From the NCBI RefSeq assembly GCF_017353175.1, contig NZ_JAFMYW010000006.1, positions 1 through 64,000 on the forward strand: a stretch of DNA of 64,000 nt. The letters are read 5' to 3'. A program made the translations under genes and the position numbers. Of this stretch, positions 19,501-27,444 are shown piece after piece (the first letter of the stretch is position 1; each line of letters begins with the position of its first letter). The DNA is from Fibrella forsythiae. GTDB lineage: Bacteria > Bacteroidota > Bacteroidia > Cytophagales > Spirosomataceae. The notes beneath the pieces were generated by a model. It worked only from the letters and a program-made list of their open reading frames with translations, was not told the origin of the DNA and made no database searches.

Positions 19501-20796
19501 CCGTACAAGCAAATCAGCGGGCAACGTGTATCCCGGAGAGGTTGTATAATACAGGCTAACTGGGGTTCCGACGCAAATCTCACCAGCCGACAGCGAATCG
19601 ATTCGCACACCGGGCACTACCTCTACCGTTACCTGCCGATTCGAGAAACTCGCCCCGTAATCGCACTGCCCCGAAAATGATGCCAGGCTATACGAAGTAG
19701 TCTCGGTGGGTCTGACGTTAATTTCCTGCCGCCCCCAGCCGTTGATTGTAAACGCCCGGCCATCGTTGCTGGTCAACGTACCATAACCGTCGGAGGTGTA
19801 GCTAAAGGGCAGCGAAACAGTTTCGCCAAATGCTATTTGTACACGTGTCCGGTCGAACTGGAAACGCGGTTTACGAAGCACACGAAGAAACTGACCTTCT
19901 CCGTAATACTGAGAAATACCGTTTTTGGTATCGAAAATCCGCAAACGCACGTCTGATCCGATTGGCAGTTCGTCTGGAATCTGGATTTGCAACGGACTCG
20001 CTGTGCCACTGACAGGCAAAGATACCGACCGGTTACCATCTGACCGATAGATCAGTTCAGCGCCAAAAGAATGGGTCAGTGGCAGCGGCCCGCTGGTTGA
20101 GTAATATGCCAGAAGTGTTGTCCCCGTACAAAATACATCTTGAGCAGCCAGGAACTGAATCCCAACCGGATTGACCCGAACGGTTACCGACGTTGAACCA
20201 ACGGTTCCATAGCCGCAGGCATTACGAACGCTGGCAATCTGATACGTGGTCGTGCGTTCGGGGGAAACGTTGATATCATAGAGATAGTCATCGCCAAAAC
20301 CTGTTTGCTGAACATACCGGGCGCTATCCTGCAAGGTCAGGGTGTAGGAAGCACCGCCAGTCAGTTTCATCCGCAACAGACCGGATGCATAGGGGTTTCG
20401 TGGTTCTGCCGGAAACGTAGAGACACCCGTAAGGTTGGCCGTGGGTAGGCTCACAATGGAGAAACTCGCTCCCCAGTTACTGACAACCTGCGGTTTACTA
20501 GCCACAATTCTGAATCCATAACTCGATTTTGGGACCAGTCCTACCGGCAAGGTAGTGGAGGCAGGGCTACTGACCGACGAGCCTGGTAAGTCAATAAATG
20601 TCTGCCCGCTATCTGTGGTCAATTGCACCCTGAATGTATTATCAGCACTAAAATTTCCACTGGTCGTGAACGACAGGCTTACCGCGCTACTACTGCAACG
20701 AGACGACGCCTGGTTTGACTCCAGCGTGATTGACTGTCCTTTGCTTGCCGTGCAGACAACTAAAAACAGATAGAGAAGCCAGTACCTGTGGCGCAT
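16537..20796 (-). CDS. Giant secreted protein with repeats and T9SS sorting domain
   Basis: A 1,419-residue protein with a signal peptide (hydrophobic core YLFLVVCTA). The body consists of about seven related segments of some 180 residues, each closing with a Cys-Gly motif: NACGYGTVG near residue 194, then QCDYG, NECGTN, DGCGKV, NQCGYG, NGCGTQ and SQCGVG. The segments resemble Ig/fibronectin-like beta-sandwiches. The last 80 residues hold WPNPTTGWLLIEG and end in FKVLKQ, a type A T9SS C-terminal domain that directs export through type IX secretion. It is probably a surface adhesin or matrix protein; no catalytic motif is visible. Confidence 0.82.
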   Translation of the reverse strand: MRHRYWLLYLFLVVCTASKGQSITLESNQASSRCSSSAVSLSFTTSGNFSADNTFRVQLTTDSGQTFIDLPGSSVSSPASTTLPVGLVPKSSYGFRIVASKPQVVSNWGASFSIVSLPTANLTGVSTFPAEPRNPYASGLLRMKLTGGASYTLTLQDSARYVQQTGFGDDYLYDINVSPERTTTYQIASVRNACGYGTVGSTSVTVRVNPVGIQFLAAQDVFCTGTTLLAYYSTSGPLPLTHSFGAELIYRSDGNRSVSLPVSGTASPLQIQIPDELPIGSDVRLRIFDTKNGISQYYGEGQFLRVLRKPRFQFDRTRVQIAFGETVSLPFSYTSDGYGTLTSNDGRAFTINGWGRQEINVRPTETTSYSLASFSGQCDYGASFSNRQVTVEVVPGVRIDSLSAGEICVGTPVSLYYTTSPGYTLPADLLVRLGSGVQTQATVVRPGQAVFTLPESTPSVRSEQISLINRSTGNPITTAPLSLVVKTTPRVTFDLTGYVTDHVGSWTPTVNWLGGGRTEVRLSSGEVFLLGNANTGLANRYSLGEVYVTQSLAYSIVSARNECGTNEAVSSVSVNLNTTGTQPTGVYLAVDNANYTGCAGARRGFNLSPIGAFSTDNQFQVQLSDRDGQFSAPTILTVVSRAGSFSISLPTATGNYRIRVVTTNPVTRSNELPAPVFTATSDGNVILRLNSTLGSTYSVNGSLTVAAGQAIFANYSLSGQGGVTYYELSDGTKGGGGYSDYERLNPVYTPAVTTDYFIRKLVDGCGKVLTPTTKATAVVMPYVFKINAASLSPCTNLPATIGYTLNGALPAGGNFVAQLSEDGTTFQDVPTSGTSSPLSITLSKGLAGKKWYYRIAYRLNGTDITTNITQQPTLLSDVPGVTLSGQSGEQSLSIRAGSSVLLRVREEGGSGALVFLSDAQSQLISTVSKQADFTISKPGTYSIGAVYNQCGYGNGIGRVQVVEGPSLSRLTPSKTTYCEDEPISLSYVVGGQFTAPNSFTIYVVNQITSQQQRVAETANANGTFSVPNGLKAASYAVRVVSSSPSTTLTSGTVFLVQKPVQVSLVAGARAVYANELIGLSVRATGGLPCSVTFSTGETAVIRFSEDVVTVYPTQSTSYSITGVQNGCGTQPTATGVYSVSVLPTSSVTIRWLSLYGTYCTSQVVEADYMPTGTFGDDNRFTLLLSDSTGRAFQPIGTVTAPQRLTATIPPGTPPGSGYLFRVASSSPAHSGSTSFPVTLGTAPMGTLTGTTSISKGDSARISVMLTGRPPWRFVLTDFFGPRTFTTFTTPYTLTVKPDTTAGFRLTEVSNSQCGVGTATGTALITVTKLLATEPALPLQVRAWPNPTTGWLLIEGDVPGQSDVRIRVYDAAGTLVQPSIGTVWQGQLQHRIDLSIQPAGVYILTAEQEGRRSQFKVLKQ

Positions 20797-21009
20797 TGGG
20801 TGATGGATTGGGTGTGCCTACAAAAAAGAGAATGTGTGTATTGACTAATTTACAAGTATACAAATTGGGCTACTATCCCAAAGTAAGGCCTGCCGCATTT
20901 CTTCCGGTTTGAGCAAAAATTTACTAAGCGCCGAACGCTCAGCGACCACAATTAGTAAAGGGCAGCAAGGCCAGCCAGCCCGCTATCCATTCCTTTCCCC
21001 ATAACTCCC

Positions 21010-21017
21010 TATCTTTG
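21010..21017 (+). promoter_or_regulatory. Bacteroidota -7 promoter element before hisG
   Basis: TATCTTTG matches the phylum's TAnnTTTG -7 consensus and lies 29 nt before the hisG ATG. A convincing -33 TTTG is not obvious. Confidence 0.45.
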
Positions 21018-21046
21018 CACCCTCAAAATCGACCTACACGTACCCA

Positions 21047-21907
21047 ATGACCGCTCCCATTCGCATTGCCCTTCAGAAATCGGGCAGACTCAGCGAAGAT
21101 TCATACCAGTTGTTCAAAGCCTGCGGCATCCGCTTCGATTACGGCACAGGCAAACTAAAGTCAGTCTCTTCCAACTTCCCCGCCGAATTTCTTTTCCTTC
21201 GCGACGATGACATTCCCGGGTACGTTGAAGACGGCGTGGCCGATCTTGGCATCGTTGGCGAGAACGTAGCCGTTGAAACCGGTCGCAACGTGTCGACGGT
21301 ACATCGGCTGGGCTTCTCGAAATGCCGCCTCTCGATTGCCATTCCCCGCGGTGACGCCTACAACGGGTTAAGCGACTTGGAAGGCAAAAACATCGCTACC
21401 TCTTACCCCAACCTGTTGGGTACGTACCTGGCCGGACAGGGCATTAAGGCAGAAATTCACGAGATCAGTGGTTCCGTGGAGATTGCCCCGAGTATCGGGC
21501 TGGCCGAAGCCGTGTGCGACATCGTATCGTCGGGCAGTACGCTGCTTAGCAACGGGCTGAAAGAAGTAGAGACGATCTTCCGTTCGGAAGCCATCATGAT
21601 TGCCTATCCTGGTTTAGTAGCCGAGAAGCAGACATTGCTTGACCAGTTACTGTTTCGTATCAACGCGGTACAGGCAGCCAAGAACAACAAATACATTGTA
21701 CTGAATGCGCCTAATGACGCCATTCCCGCCATTGCGGCGCTGCTTCCCGGCATGAAAGCCCCAACCGTGACGCCACTGGCTACCGAAGGTTGGAGTTCAG
21801 TCCATTCAGTGATCAACGAAAATGCATTCTGGGAAAACATCGAAGCCATCCGCGCCGCCGGTGCCGAAGGTATTCTGGTTGTTCCGATTGAGAAAATGAT
21901 TAACTAA
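21047..21907 (+). CDS. hisG: ATP phosphoribosyltransferase, long form
   Basis: First step of histidine synthesis: joins ATP and PRPP. At 286 residues it is the long form with a C-terminal regulatory domain. IRIALQKSGRLSEDSYQLF opens the catalytic domain, and ADLGIVGENV and DIVSSGSTLLSNGLKEVETI are the periplasmic-binding-like and PRPP loops. The last 75 residues (KYIVLNAPNDAI to GILVVPIEKM) form the ACT/PII-like histidine-sensing domain. hisD follows 98 nt downstream on the same strand, so the two are probably one operon. The rest of the pathway is outside the window. Confidence 0.95.
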   Translation: MTAPIRIALQKSGRLSEDSYQLFKACGIRFDYGTGKLKSVSSNFPAEFLFLRDDDIPGYVEDGVADLGIVGENVAVETGRNVSTVHRLGFSKCRLSIAIPRGDAYNGLSDLEGKNIATSYPNLLGTYLAGQGIKAEIHEISGSVEIAPSIGLAEAVCDIVSSGSTLLSNGLKEVETIFRSEAIMIAYPGLVAEKQTLLDQLLFRINAVQAAKNNKYIVLNAPNDAIPAIAALLPGMKAPTVTPLATEGWSSVHSVINENAFWENIEAIRAAGAEGILVVPIEKMIN

Positions 21908-22005
21908 AGGAAACCGGGCAATAAGGGTCAAGAATGGTTCTGATCATATACGCTTTGCAGCGGAGCTATTCTTACTTCTTACCTCCTGATTCCCGCCCTT
22001 GTGAC

Positions 22006-23283
22006 ATGCAAATTATCCCCTTCCCCGACCGTGCTGAATGGCCCCGGTTATTAGCGCGGCCCATGCAATCGTCGGCGCAAATCGAGTCAATTGTTGCACC
22101 AATTCTGGCGCAGGTACGTACCCGAGGCGATGCTGCGCTGATCGAGCTGGCCAACCGGTTCGACAACATCGATTTGTCGGCGACGGGATTGCATGTTCCT
22201 CAAGATGAGTTGGATGCCGCAGAAGCTCAATTGAGCACCGAATTGAAAGCAGCCATCCGGCAGGCCTACAGCAACATTCGCCTATTTCACGAAGCGCAGA
22301 AGCAGCCTGTTCAGAAAGTCGAGACCATGCCCGGCGTCACCTGCTGGCGGCGGAGTGTAGGTATCGATAAAGTAGGCATTTACATTCCTGGCGGTACGGC
22401 ACCGCTGTTCAGCACAGTGCTGATGTTGGGGGTTCCAGCTCAACTGGCGGGTTGTCGGGAGGTGGTGCTTTGCTCACCAAGCAACCACCCGGCTATCTAT
22501 TTCGCCGCCAAACTGGTAGGCGTTACGAAAGTATTCCGCATTGGTGGCGCACAGGCCATTGCTGCCATGGCCTACGGTACGGAGAGCATTCCACAGGTAT
22601 ACAAGATTTTTGGCCCGGGCAATCAGTACGTTACCTCGGCCAAGATGCTGGTGGCCAAGGAAGGCACTGCTATCGATATGCCCGCCGGACCAAGCGAAGT
22701 GGCCGTTTATGCCGATGACACCGCCGTTCCCGCTTTCGTAGCCGCCGACTTACTCTCGCAGGCCGAACACGGCGCCGATAGTCAGGTACTGCTGGTATCA
22801 ACAAGCAAGAAGCTGTTATCATCGGTGAATCTGGTACTGAGCACTCAGATGAATAAATTACCACGTAGAGATTTGGCCGCCAAAGCTATTGATAATAGCA
22901 AGGCCATCCTGGTCGATACCCATGCCGACGCCATTGAGTTGCTGAATCAGTACGCCGCTGAACACTTGATCCTGAGCGTGGAAAACGCCGAAGCTGTAGC
23001 CGAGCAGATCACCAATGCCGGGTCTATCTTCCTGGGCAACTACACGCCCGAATCCGCCGGGGATTACGCGTCGGGCACTAACCACACCTTGCCAACCAAC
23101 GGTTTTGCCCGTGCTTACAGTGGCGTCTCGCTGGATAGTTTCGTGAAGAAAATCACCGTGCAGCACATCACCCCCGAAGGAATAAAGAACGTGGGGCCCG
23201 TTGTGGAGGCGATGGCCGAAGCCGAATCGCTCGATGCCCACAAGCGCGCCGTCAGTATCCGCCTGGCATCGTTGCTGGATTGA
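22006..23283 (+). CDS. hisD: Histidinol dehydrogenase
   Basis: Last step of histidine synthesis: oxidises L-histidinol to L-histidine with two NAD. The sequence has VGIYIPGGTAPLFSTVLMLG, IGGAQAIAAMAYGTESIPQV, KIFGPGNQYVTSAKMLV and DMPAGPSEVAVYAD. The zinc and active-site region QAEHGADSQVLLV and the C-terminal AGDYASGTNHTLPTNG are also present. The ATG at 22006 gives MQIIPFPDR, a normal HisD beginning, in preference to the open frame's first Met 24 codons upstream. It follows hisG. Confidence 0.95.
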   Translation: MQIIPFPDRAEWPRLLARPMQSSAQIESIVAPILAQVRTRGDAALIELANRFDNIDLSATGLHVPQDELDAAEAQLSTELKAAIRQAYSNIRLFHEAQKQPVQKVETMPGVTCWRRSVGIDKVGIYIPGGTAPLFSTVLMLGVPAQLAGCREVVLCSPSNHPAIYFAAKLVGVTKVFRIGGAQAIAAMAYGTESIPQVYKIFGPGNQYVTSAKMLVAKEGTAIDMPAGPSEVAVYADDTAVPAFVAADLLSQAEHGADSQVLLVSTSKKLLSSVNLVLSTQMNKLPRRDLAAKAIDNSKAILVDTHADAIELLNQYAAEHLILSVENAEAVAEQITNAGSIFLGNYTPESAGDYASGTNHTLPTNGFARAYSGVSLDSFVKKITVQHITPEGIKNVGPVVEAMAEAESLDAHKRAVSIRLASLLD

Positions 23284-23371
23284 TTTGAGCGTAAAGTTGT
23301 TACCTTGGTGTTAGGTATTCACGCTTATTGAATCATGTAGGATAGTTGTTTAGTAGCCTTTCTGCACAAAA

Positions 23372-23707
23372 TTGCTGTTTTATAAGAAAGCCCTGCTTGA
23401 TAACGTAAAAAGCTTGTACGCCTCTGATATCACAAAACTTGAAGTCATCGGCTTCCATCGTTTAGACGAGAACGATAAGGCTTATTTTGAGGAATTCTTT
23501 AGCACAATTGCAAGTCTTGCAATCACTGCTGAACTAATTGGCCAGTCGATTCGTCTCCGCAAGCGATCGCTCGGTGACGCTATTATCGCTGCAACTGCGC
23601 TGATTCACGGTTTGCCAGTTATCACAAATAATGTAATCAACTTTTCAGCGGTTGATGGCCTGACCGTCATTTCCTTAGCCAGCATACTGGACGGAACTGC
23701 CGGATAG
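23372..23707 (+). pseudogene. PIN-domain (VapC-like) remnant lacking its N-terminus
   Basis: The 111 codons match the middle and end of a PIN-domain ribonuclease: ITKLEVIGFHRLDE, then LRKRSLGDAIIAATALIHG and VITNNVINF, which carry the second and third acidic sites. The N-terminal strand with the first catalytic Asp is missing. A stop lies only six codons upstream of the TTG, and no other frame supplies the missing residues. No antitoxin gene is adjacent. I read it as a decayed VapC-type toxin, although a short expressed protein cannot be excluded. Confidence 0.6.
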
Positions 23708-23808
23708 AACGGCCTAAACCGAGCCAACTAGACTAAGAGAGGGCAATTTCTGCGCTATTTTTGGGGCAACGTACCTGCTAAAGCAATTCGTTGCTGAGTC
23801 CTCAACCA

Positions 23809-25956
23809 ATGCCTCATCCTCACGAATCCATCATTGCCAGTCGGCTGACTCTATCGGCCAAATCGGTTGCCAGTACGCTTGACCTCCTGACTGGCGGCGC
23901 CACCGTACCCTTCATTGCCCGCTACCGGAAAGAAATGACCGGTGGCCTCGATGAAGTGCAGATCGCTGCCATCCGCGATCTGGCCCAGAAACTGACCGAT
24001 CTTGACAAACGCCGCGAGGCCATCATTACCAGCATTACCGAACAGGGTAAACTGACGCCCGAGCTTCGCAAAAAGCTGGAACTCGCCGACTCTATGACCG
24101 AGTTGGAAGACCTGTATTTACCCTACAAACAGAAACGCAAAACCAGGGCCATGATGGCCATAGAGCGTGGGCTTGAACCCCTGGCCGACCGTATTTTCAG
24201 TCTCCGCGATCCAAATCCGGAGCAAACGGCCAGCCGTTACCTGTCTGACAACGTTCCCAGCATTGCCGACGCGCTGCAGGGTGCCCGCGATATCATTGCC
24301 GAACGGATCAGCGATGACGCCGATGCCCGCCAACGCATTCGGATGTTGTTTGAACGCGAGGCTATCATCCGGTCAACGGTAAAGAAAGGCAAACAGGAAG
24401 AAGGTGCGAAGTACAAAGACTACTTCGATTTTGCCGAAGCGCTTCGGAAAGTACCTTCGCACCGCCTCCTGGCCCTGCGGCGTGGCGAAACGGAGGGCAT
24501 TCTGAACGTAAGCATTGCCCCCGACGAAGAAGTAGCCATTGACCGTCTGGACCGGCAGTTTGCGGGACGTACCTACGCCGGGGCCACACGAGCCAGTCAG
24601 GAACAGATGGAACTGGCCATTAAAGACAGCTACAAACGGCTGTTGCGCCCCGCGCTGGAGAACGAGTTTGATAACCTGTCGAAAGAGAAAGCCGATCAGG
24701 AGGCGATTCGCATTTTTGCGGGTAATCTGCGTCAGCTACTTCTCAGCCCGCCACTGGGTCAGCAACGCGTTTTGGCCATTGACCCTGGTTACCGAACCGG
24801 TTGTAAAACCGTTTGCCTCGACGCGCAGGGAAACCTGCTGGCCGATACGGTACTGAACCTGTTTGCCTCCGACAGCGAGAGACAACGCGCGGCCCAGACT
24901 GTTCGTAGTCTGATGGAGAAGCACAAGATCGATGCAATTGCTATTGGTAACGGCACCGCAGGCCGCGAAACCGAAACGTTTATTCAGAGTCTGGACTTGG
25001 GTAAACCGATTGTCATGGTGAGCGAACAGGGTGCTTCGATCTACTCGGCCTCAGAGGTTGCCCGCCAGGAATTTCCCGATAAAGACGTCACCGTTCGCGG
25101 AGCCGTCAGCATTGGCCGGCGTCTGATGGACCCGCTGGCCGAACTGGTAAAAATTGACCCTAAATCAATTGGCGTAGGCCAGTATCAGCACGATGTGGAT
25201 CAGAATGGCCTGAAAAGGAGCCTCGACGACGTGGTCGAGAGCTGCGTAAACTCAGTCGGAGTTTCGCTCAACACGGCCAGCGCGTATCTGTTGCAGTACG
25301 TGTCGGGGCTGGGTCCGCAACTGGCGCAGAATATAGTTGCCTACCGGGCGCAGCAAGGGGCGTTCAAAACCCGAGAGCAATTGAAAAAAGTACCCCGTCT
25401 AGGCCCCAAAGCCTTTGAACAGGCCGCCGGTTTCCTGCGCATTTCTGATGCTATGGCAGATTCGGGTATGAATCCGCTCGATAATTCGGCCGTTCACCCT
25501 GAGCGGTATGAACTGGTTGGCCGTATGGCCGCCGATGTGGGCTGCACCGTGGCTGAGTTGCTAAAAAAACCGGATCTCCGCAAACAGATCAATCCGGCCA
25601 GGTACGTGTCGGCAACGGTCGGCTTACCAACGCTCACCGACATTCTGGCCGAACTGGATAAACCCGGCCGCGATCCGCGCGAGGCGCTGACGGTATTCAC
25701 CTACGACGACCGTGTAAAAACAGTGGCTGACCTACACGAAGGCATGATGCTTCCGGGCGTGGTGACCAACATTACCGCCTTCGGTGCCTTTGTCGACATT
25801 GGCGTGAAGCAGGACGGGCTCGTGCACGTATCCCAGATGGCCAACCGGTATATCACGGATCCGAACCAGGTCGTAAAGGTGCATCAGCAGGTAACAGTGA
25901 AGGTGCTGGAGGTAGATACCACACGCAAACGAATTGCGTTATCCATGAAAATCTAA
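23809..25956 (+). CDS. tex: Tex-family RNA-binding transcription accessory protein
   Basis: A 715-residue conserved protein. The N-terminus has VPFIARYRKEMTGGLDEVQ, followed by a YqgF-like domain (VLAIDPGYRTGCKTVCLD near residue 325). The helix-hairpin-helix stretch QNIVAYRAQQGAFKTREQL lies near residue 510. A C-terminal S1 RNA-binding domain covers roughly 645-715 (PGVVTNITAFGAFVDIGVKQ). Tex binds nucleic acid and influences transcription in several bacteria. ATG 23809 is preferred over an earlier Met because relatives start close to the helical N-terminus. Confidence 0.92.
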   Translation: MPHPHESIIASRLTLSAKSVASTLDLLTGGATVPFIARYRKEMTGGLDEVQIAAIRDLAQKLTDLDKRREAIITSITEQGKLTPELRKKLELADSMTELEDLYLPYKQKRKTRAMMAIERGLEPLADRIFSLRDPNPEQTASRYLSDNVPSIADALQGARDIIAERISDDADARQRIRMLFEREAIIRSTVKKGKQEEGAKYKDYFDFAEALRKVPSHRLLALRRGETEGILNVSIAPDEEVAIDRLDRQFAGRTYAGATRASQEQMELAIKDSYKRLLRPALENEFDNLSKEKADQEAIRIFAGNLRQLLLSPPLGQQRVLAIDPGYRTGCKTVCLDAQGNLLADTVLNLFASDSERQRAAQTVRSLMEKHKIDAIAIGNGTAGRETETFIQSLDLGKPIVMVSEQGASIYSASEVARQEFPDKDVTVRGAVSIGRRLMDPLAELVKIDPKSIGVGQYQHDVDQNGLKRSLDDVVESCVNSVGVSLNTASAYLLQYVSGLGPQLAQNIVAYRAQQGAFKTREQLKKVPRLGPKAFEQAAGFLRISDAMADSGMNPLDNSAVHPERYELVGRMAADVGCTVAELLKKPDLRKQINPARYVSATVGLPTLTDILAELDKPGRDPREALTVFTYDDRVKTVADLHEGMMLPGVVTNITAFGAFVDIGVKQDGLVHVSQMANRYITDPNQVVKVHQQVTVKVLEVDTTRKRIALSMKI

Positions 25957-25966
25957 TAGCTTGCAG

Positions 25967-26002
25967 TAGGTGTTCGTGCCCTCAACGTGTGCCGAACACC
26001 TA
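25967..26002 (+). terminator. Hairpin after tex
   Basis: TAGGTGTTCG pairs with CGAACACCTA, 11 nt after the tex stop. It lies upstream of the chosen start of the next gene. Confidence 0.55.
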
Positions 26003-26024
26003 CGTAAACCTACCCGCTACCCTT

Positions 26025-26630
26025 ATGCAGCAGACGTTTCCCCGCCTTTCTGCCGTACTTGTTGGGCTAACCACCAGCCTGTTTCTGTTCGCTTCCTGCG
26101 CCTCAACAGGGCCCCTTCTCTCGTCATCATCTAACCGGTCAGCCACGACCAAAAAGACCACAACGTCTCGTACAGCCTCGTCGAAAACAGCTAAACCGAC
26201 CAGCCCGTTAAAAACTGTTGATTCGAAAACATACGTGAGCCGCTACGCGCGTGAGGTGATCAGTCAGGCACGTACCTACACCGGAACGCCTTATCGATCA
26301 GGGGGAAACACCTACGACGGCATCGATTGTTCCGGGCTGATCTGCTCCGCTTTTTCGGCGGTCGGCCTGAAGATGCCGCGTATTTCCTGGCAGCAGTCAG
26401 AAGTGGGATATGAAGTTGAGGTAGCTGAAATCAAACCCGGCGATCTGATTTTCTTCGTTCCTGATCACGGTAAGGCTGGGTACGTTTCTCACGCGGCCAT
26501 CGTGACCGAAGTGCGTAGCGAAAACGACATCCGGTTTATCCACGCCTCCTCATCGCGCGGCGTCCGCGAAGACAACCTCTATTCCAATTATTTTAAAGGA
26601 CGGTTTGTTAAGGCATTACGACCCTTTTGA
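26025..26630 (+). CDS. NlpC/P60 cell-wall peptidase lipoprotein
   Basis: A 201-residue C40-family endopeptidase that cuts peptidoglycan stem peptides. A lipoprotein signal ends in LFLFASC, so it should be anchored in a membrane facing the periplasm. A Ser/Thr/Lys linker follows. The catalytic domain starts near residue 80 with GTPYRSGG. It has the nucleophile in GIDCSGLICSAF, the His in GYVSHAAIV and the third residue in FIHAS. The ATG at 26025 starts a clean signal peptide; an in-frame ATG at 25989 lies inside the tex terminator. Confidence 0.88.
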   Translation: MQQTFPRLSAVLVGLTTSLFLFASCASTGPLLSSSSNRSATTKKTTTSRTASSKTAKPTSPLKTVDSKTYVSRYAREVISQARTYTGTPYRSGGNTYDGIDCSGLICSAFSAVGLKMPRISWQQSEVGYEVEVAEIKPGDLIFFVPDHGKAGYVSHAAIVTEVRSENDIRFIHASSSRGVREDNLYSNYFKGRFVKALRPF

Positions 26631-26671
26631 GTCTGATCGATTGCACGCAGCTACTACACGTTGCCATAACG

Positions 26672-26708
26672 AAAAAGCCCTGAAAACGAGTAGTTTTCAG
26701 GGCTTTTC
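26672..26708. terminator. Hairpin between the NlpC/P60 gene and tRNA-Ala
   Basis: AAAAGCCCTGAAAAC pairs with GTTTTCAGGGCTTTT around five bases. The A/T-rich ends allow function in both directions, serving the lipoprotein gene and the minus-strand tRNA. Confidence 0.8.
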
Positions 26709-26716
26709 AATTGAGG

Positions 26717-26791
<75 letters not shown>

Positions 26792-26866
26792 TTGCGAGTG
26801 CAAAACTAGAGCTTTTACGCTATCCTGTCAAGCCTCGCGGATGAAAAATATCAATTTCGTCGGTGC

Positions 26867-27358
26867 TTACGACTCAATCATCTCAGCATCAGCGATGATG
26901 TAATTCAGTTCGTAAATATTATCGGCGTTCAGTTTCAACGTTCCCCGAAACGTGCGGCGTTCGTCGGTCTTGAACTTACGACCTGGCTTCTTGAACTTCA
27001 GCGAAACAACCGACTCCGGGCCGGCACCACCACAGAAGAAGCAGGCCGAGTACGGAAAGGCAGATAACACATATACATTCGATTCCAGATCGACGGGAAG
27101 AACGTACCCGGTCAGTTCAACGGGCTTGCCACTCATCTTCTGAATCGCGGGCCCAAACGTAGGATAAAGCATGTAAACCGACTCTTCGGCATACCACTTC
27201 TTCTTGAACGTTACATCCCGGAGCGATTCCCAGGATAGTTTTACCGGGTCAGCAGCCTTCGGGGCGGTCAACGCCGGTGCCAGTGATGATACGGCTACAG
27301 GGCGAAAACTCACTAACCCAATACTCAGAAATAAAACAGCAGCGATGAAGCGTGGCAT
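26867..27358 (-). CDS. DUF3299-like exported protein
   Basis: A 163-residue protein with a signal peptide (FIAAVLFLSIGLVSF). The mature part contains YPTFGPAIQKMSGKPVELTG, then YVLPVDLESNVYVLSAFPY and SACFFCGGAGPESVV. The paired Cys in CFFCG are reminiscent of a metal or redox site. This matches the DUF3299-type proteins I know, whose function is unestablished and which often sit near metal or lipoprotein export genes. It is divergent from the sensor kinase gene. Confidence 0.65.
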   Translation of the reverse strand: MPRFIAAVLFLSIGLVSFRPVAVSSLAPALTAPKAADPVKLSWESLRDVTFKKKWYAEESVYMLYPTFGPAIQKMSGKPVELTGYVLPVDLESNVYVLSAFPYSACFFCGGAGPESVVSLKFKKPGRKFKTDERRTFRGTLKLNADNIYELNYIIADAEMIES

Positions 27359-27444
27359 ACTTAAGTAGGTTTTTTGAGGAACTGAAAGGTAAATGTGTAA
27401 AGTTTATTAGTTTTACTTGTAACAACGCGACCAGCCACAAGCCA

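Noticed and set aside
21908-22005. Histidine leader peptide or attenuator before hisD
   Set aside because: No run of His codons or terminator/antiterminator pair is visible in the hisG-hisD gap or before hisG.
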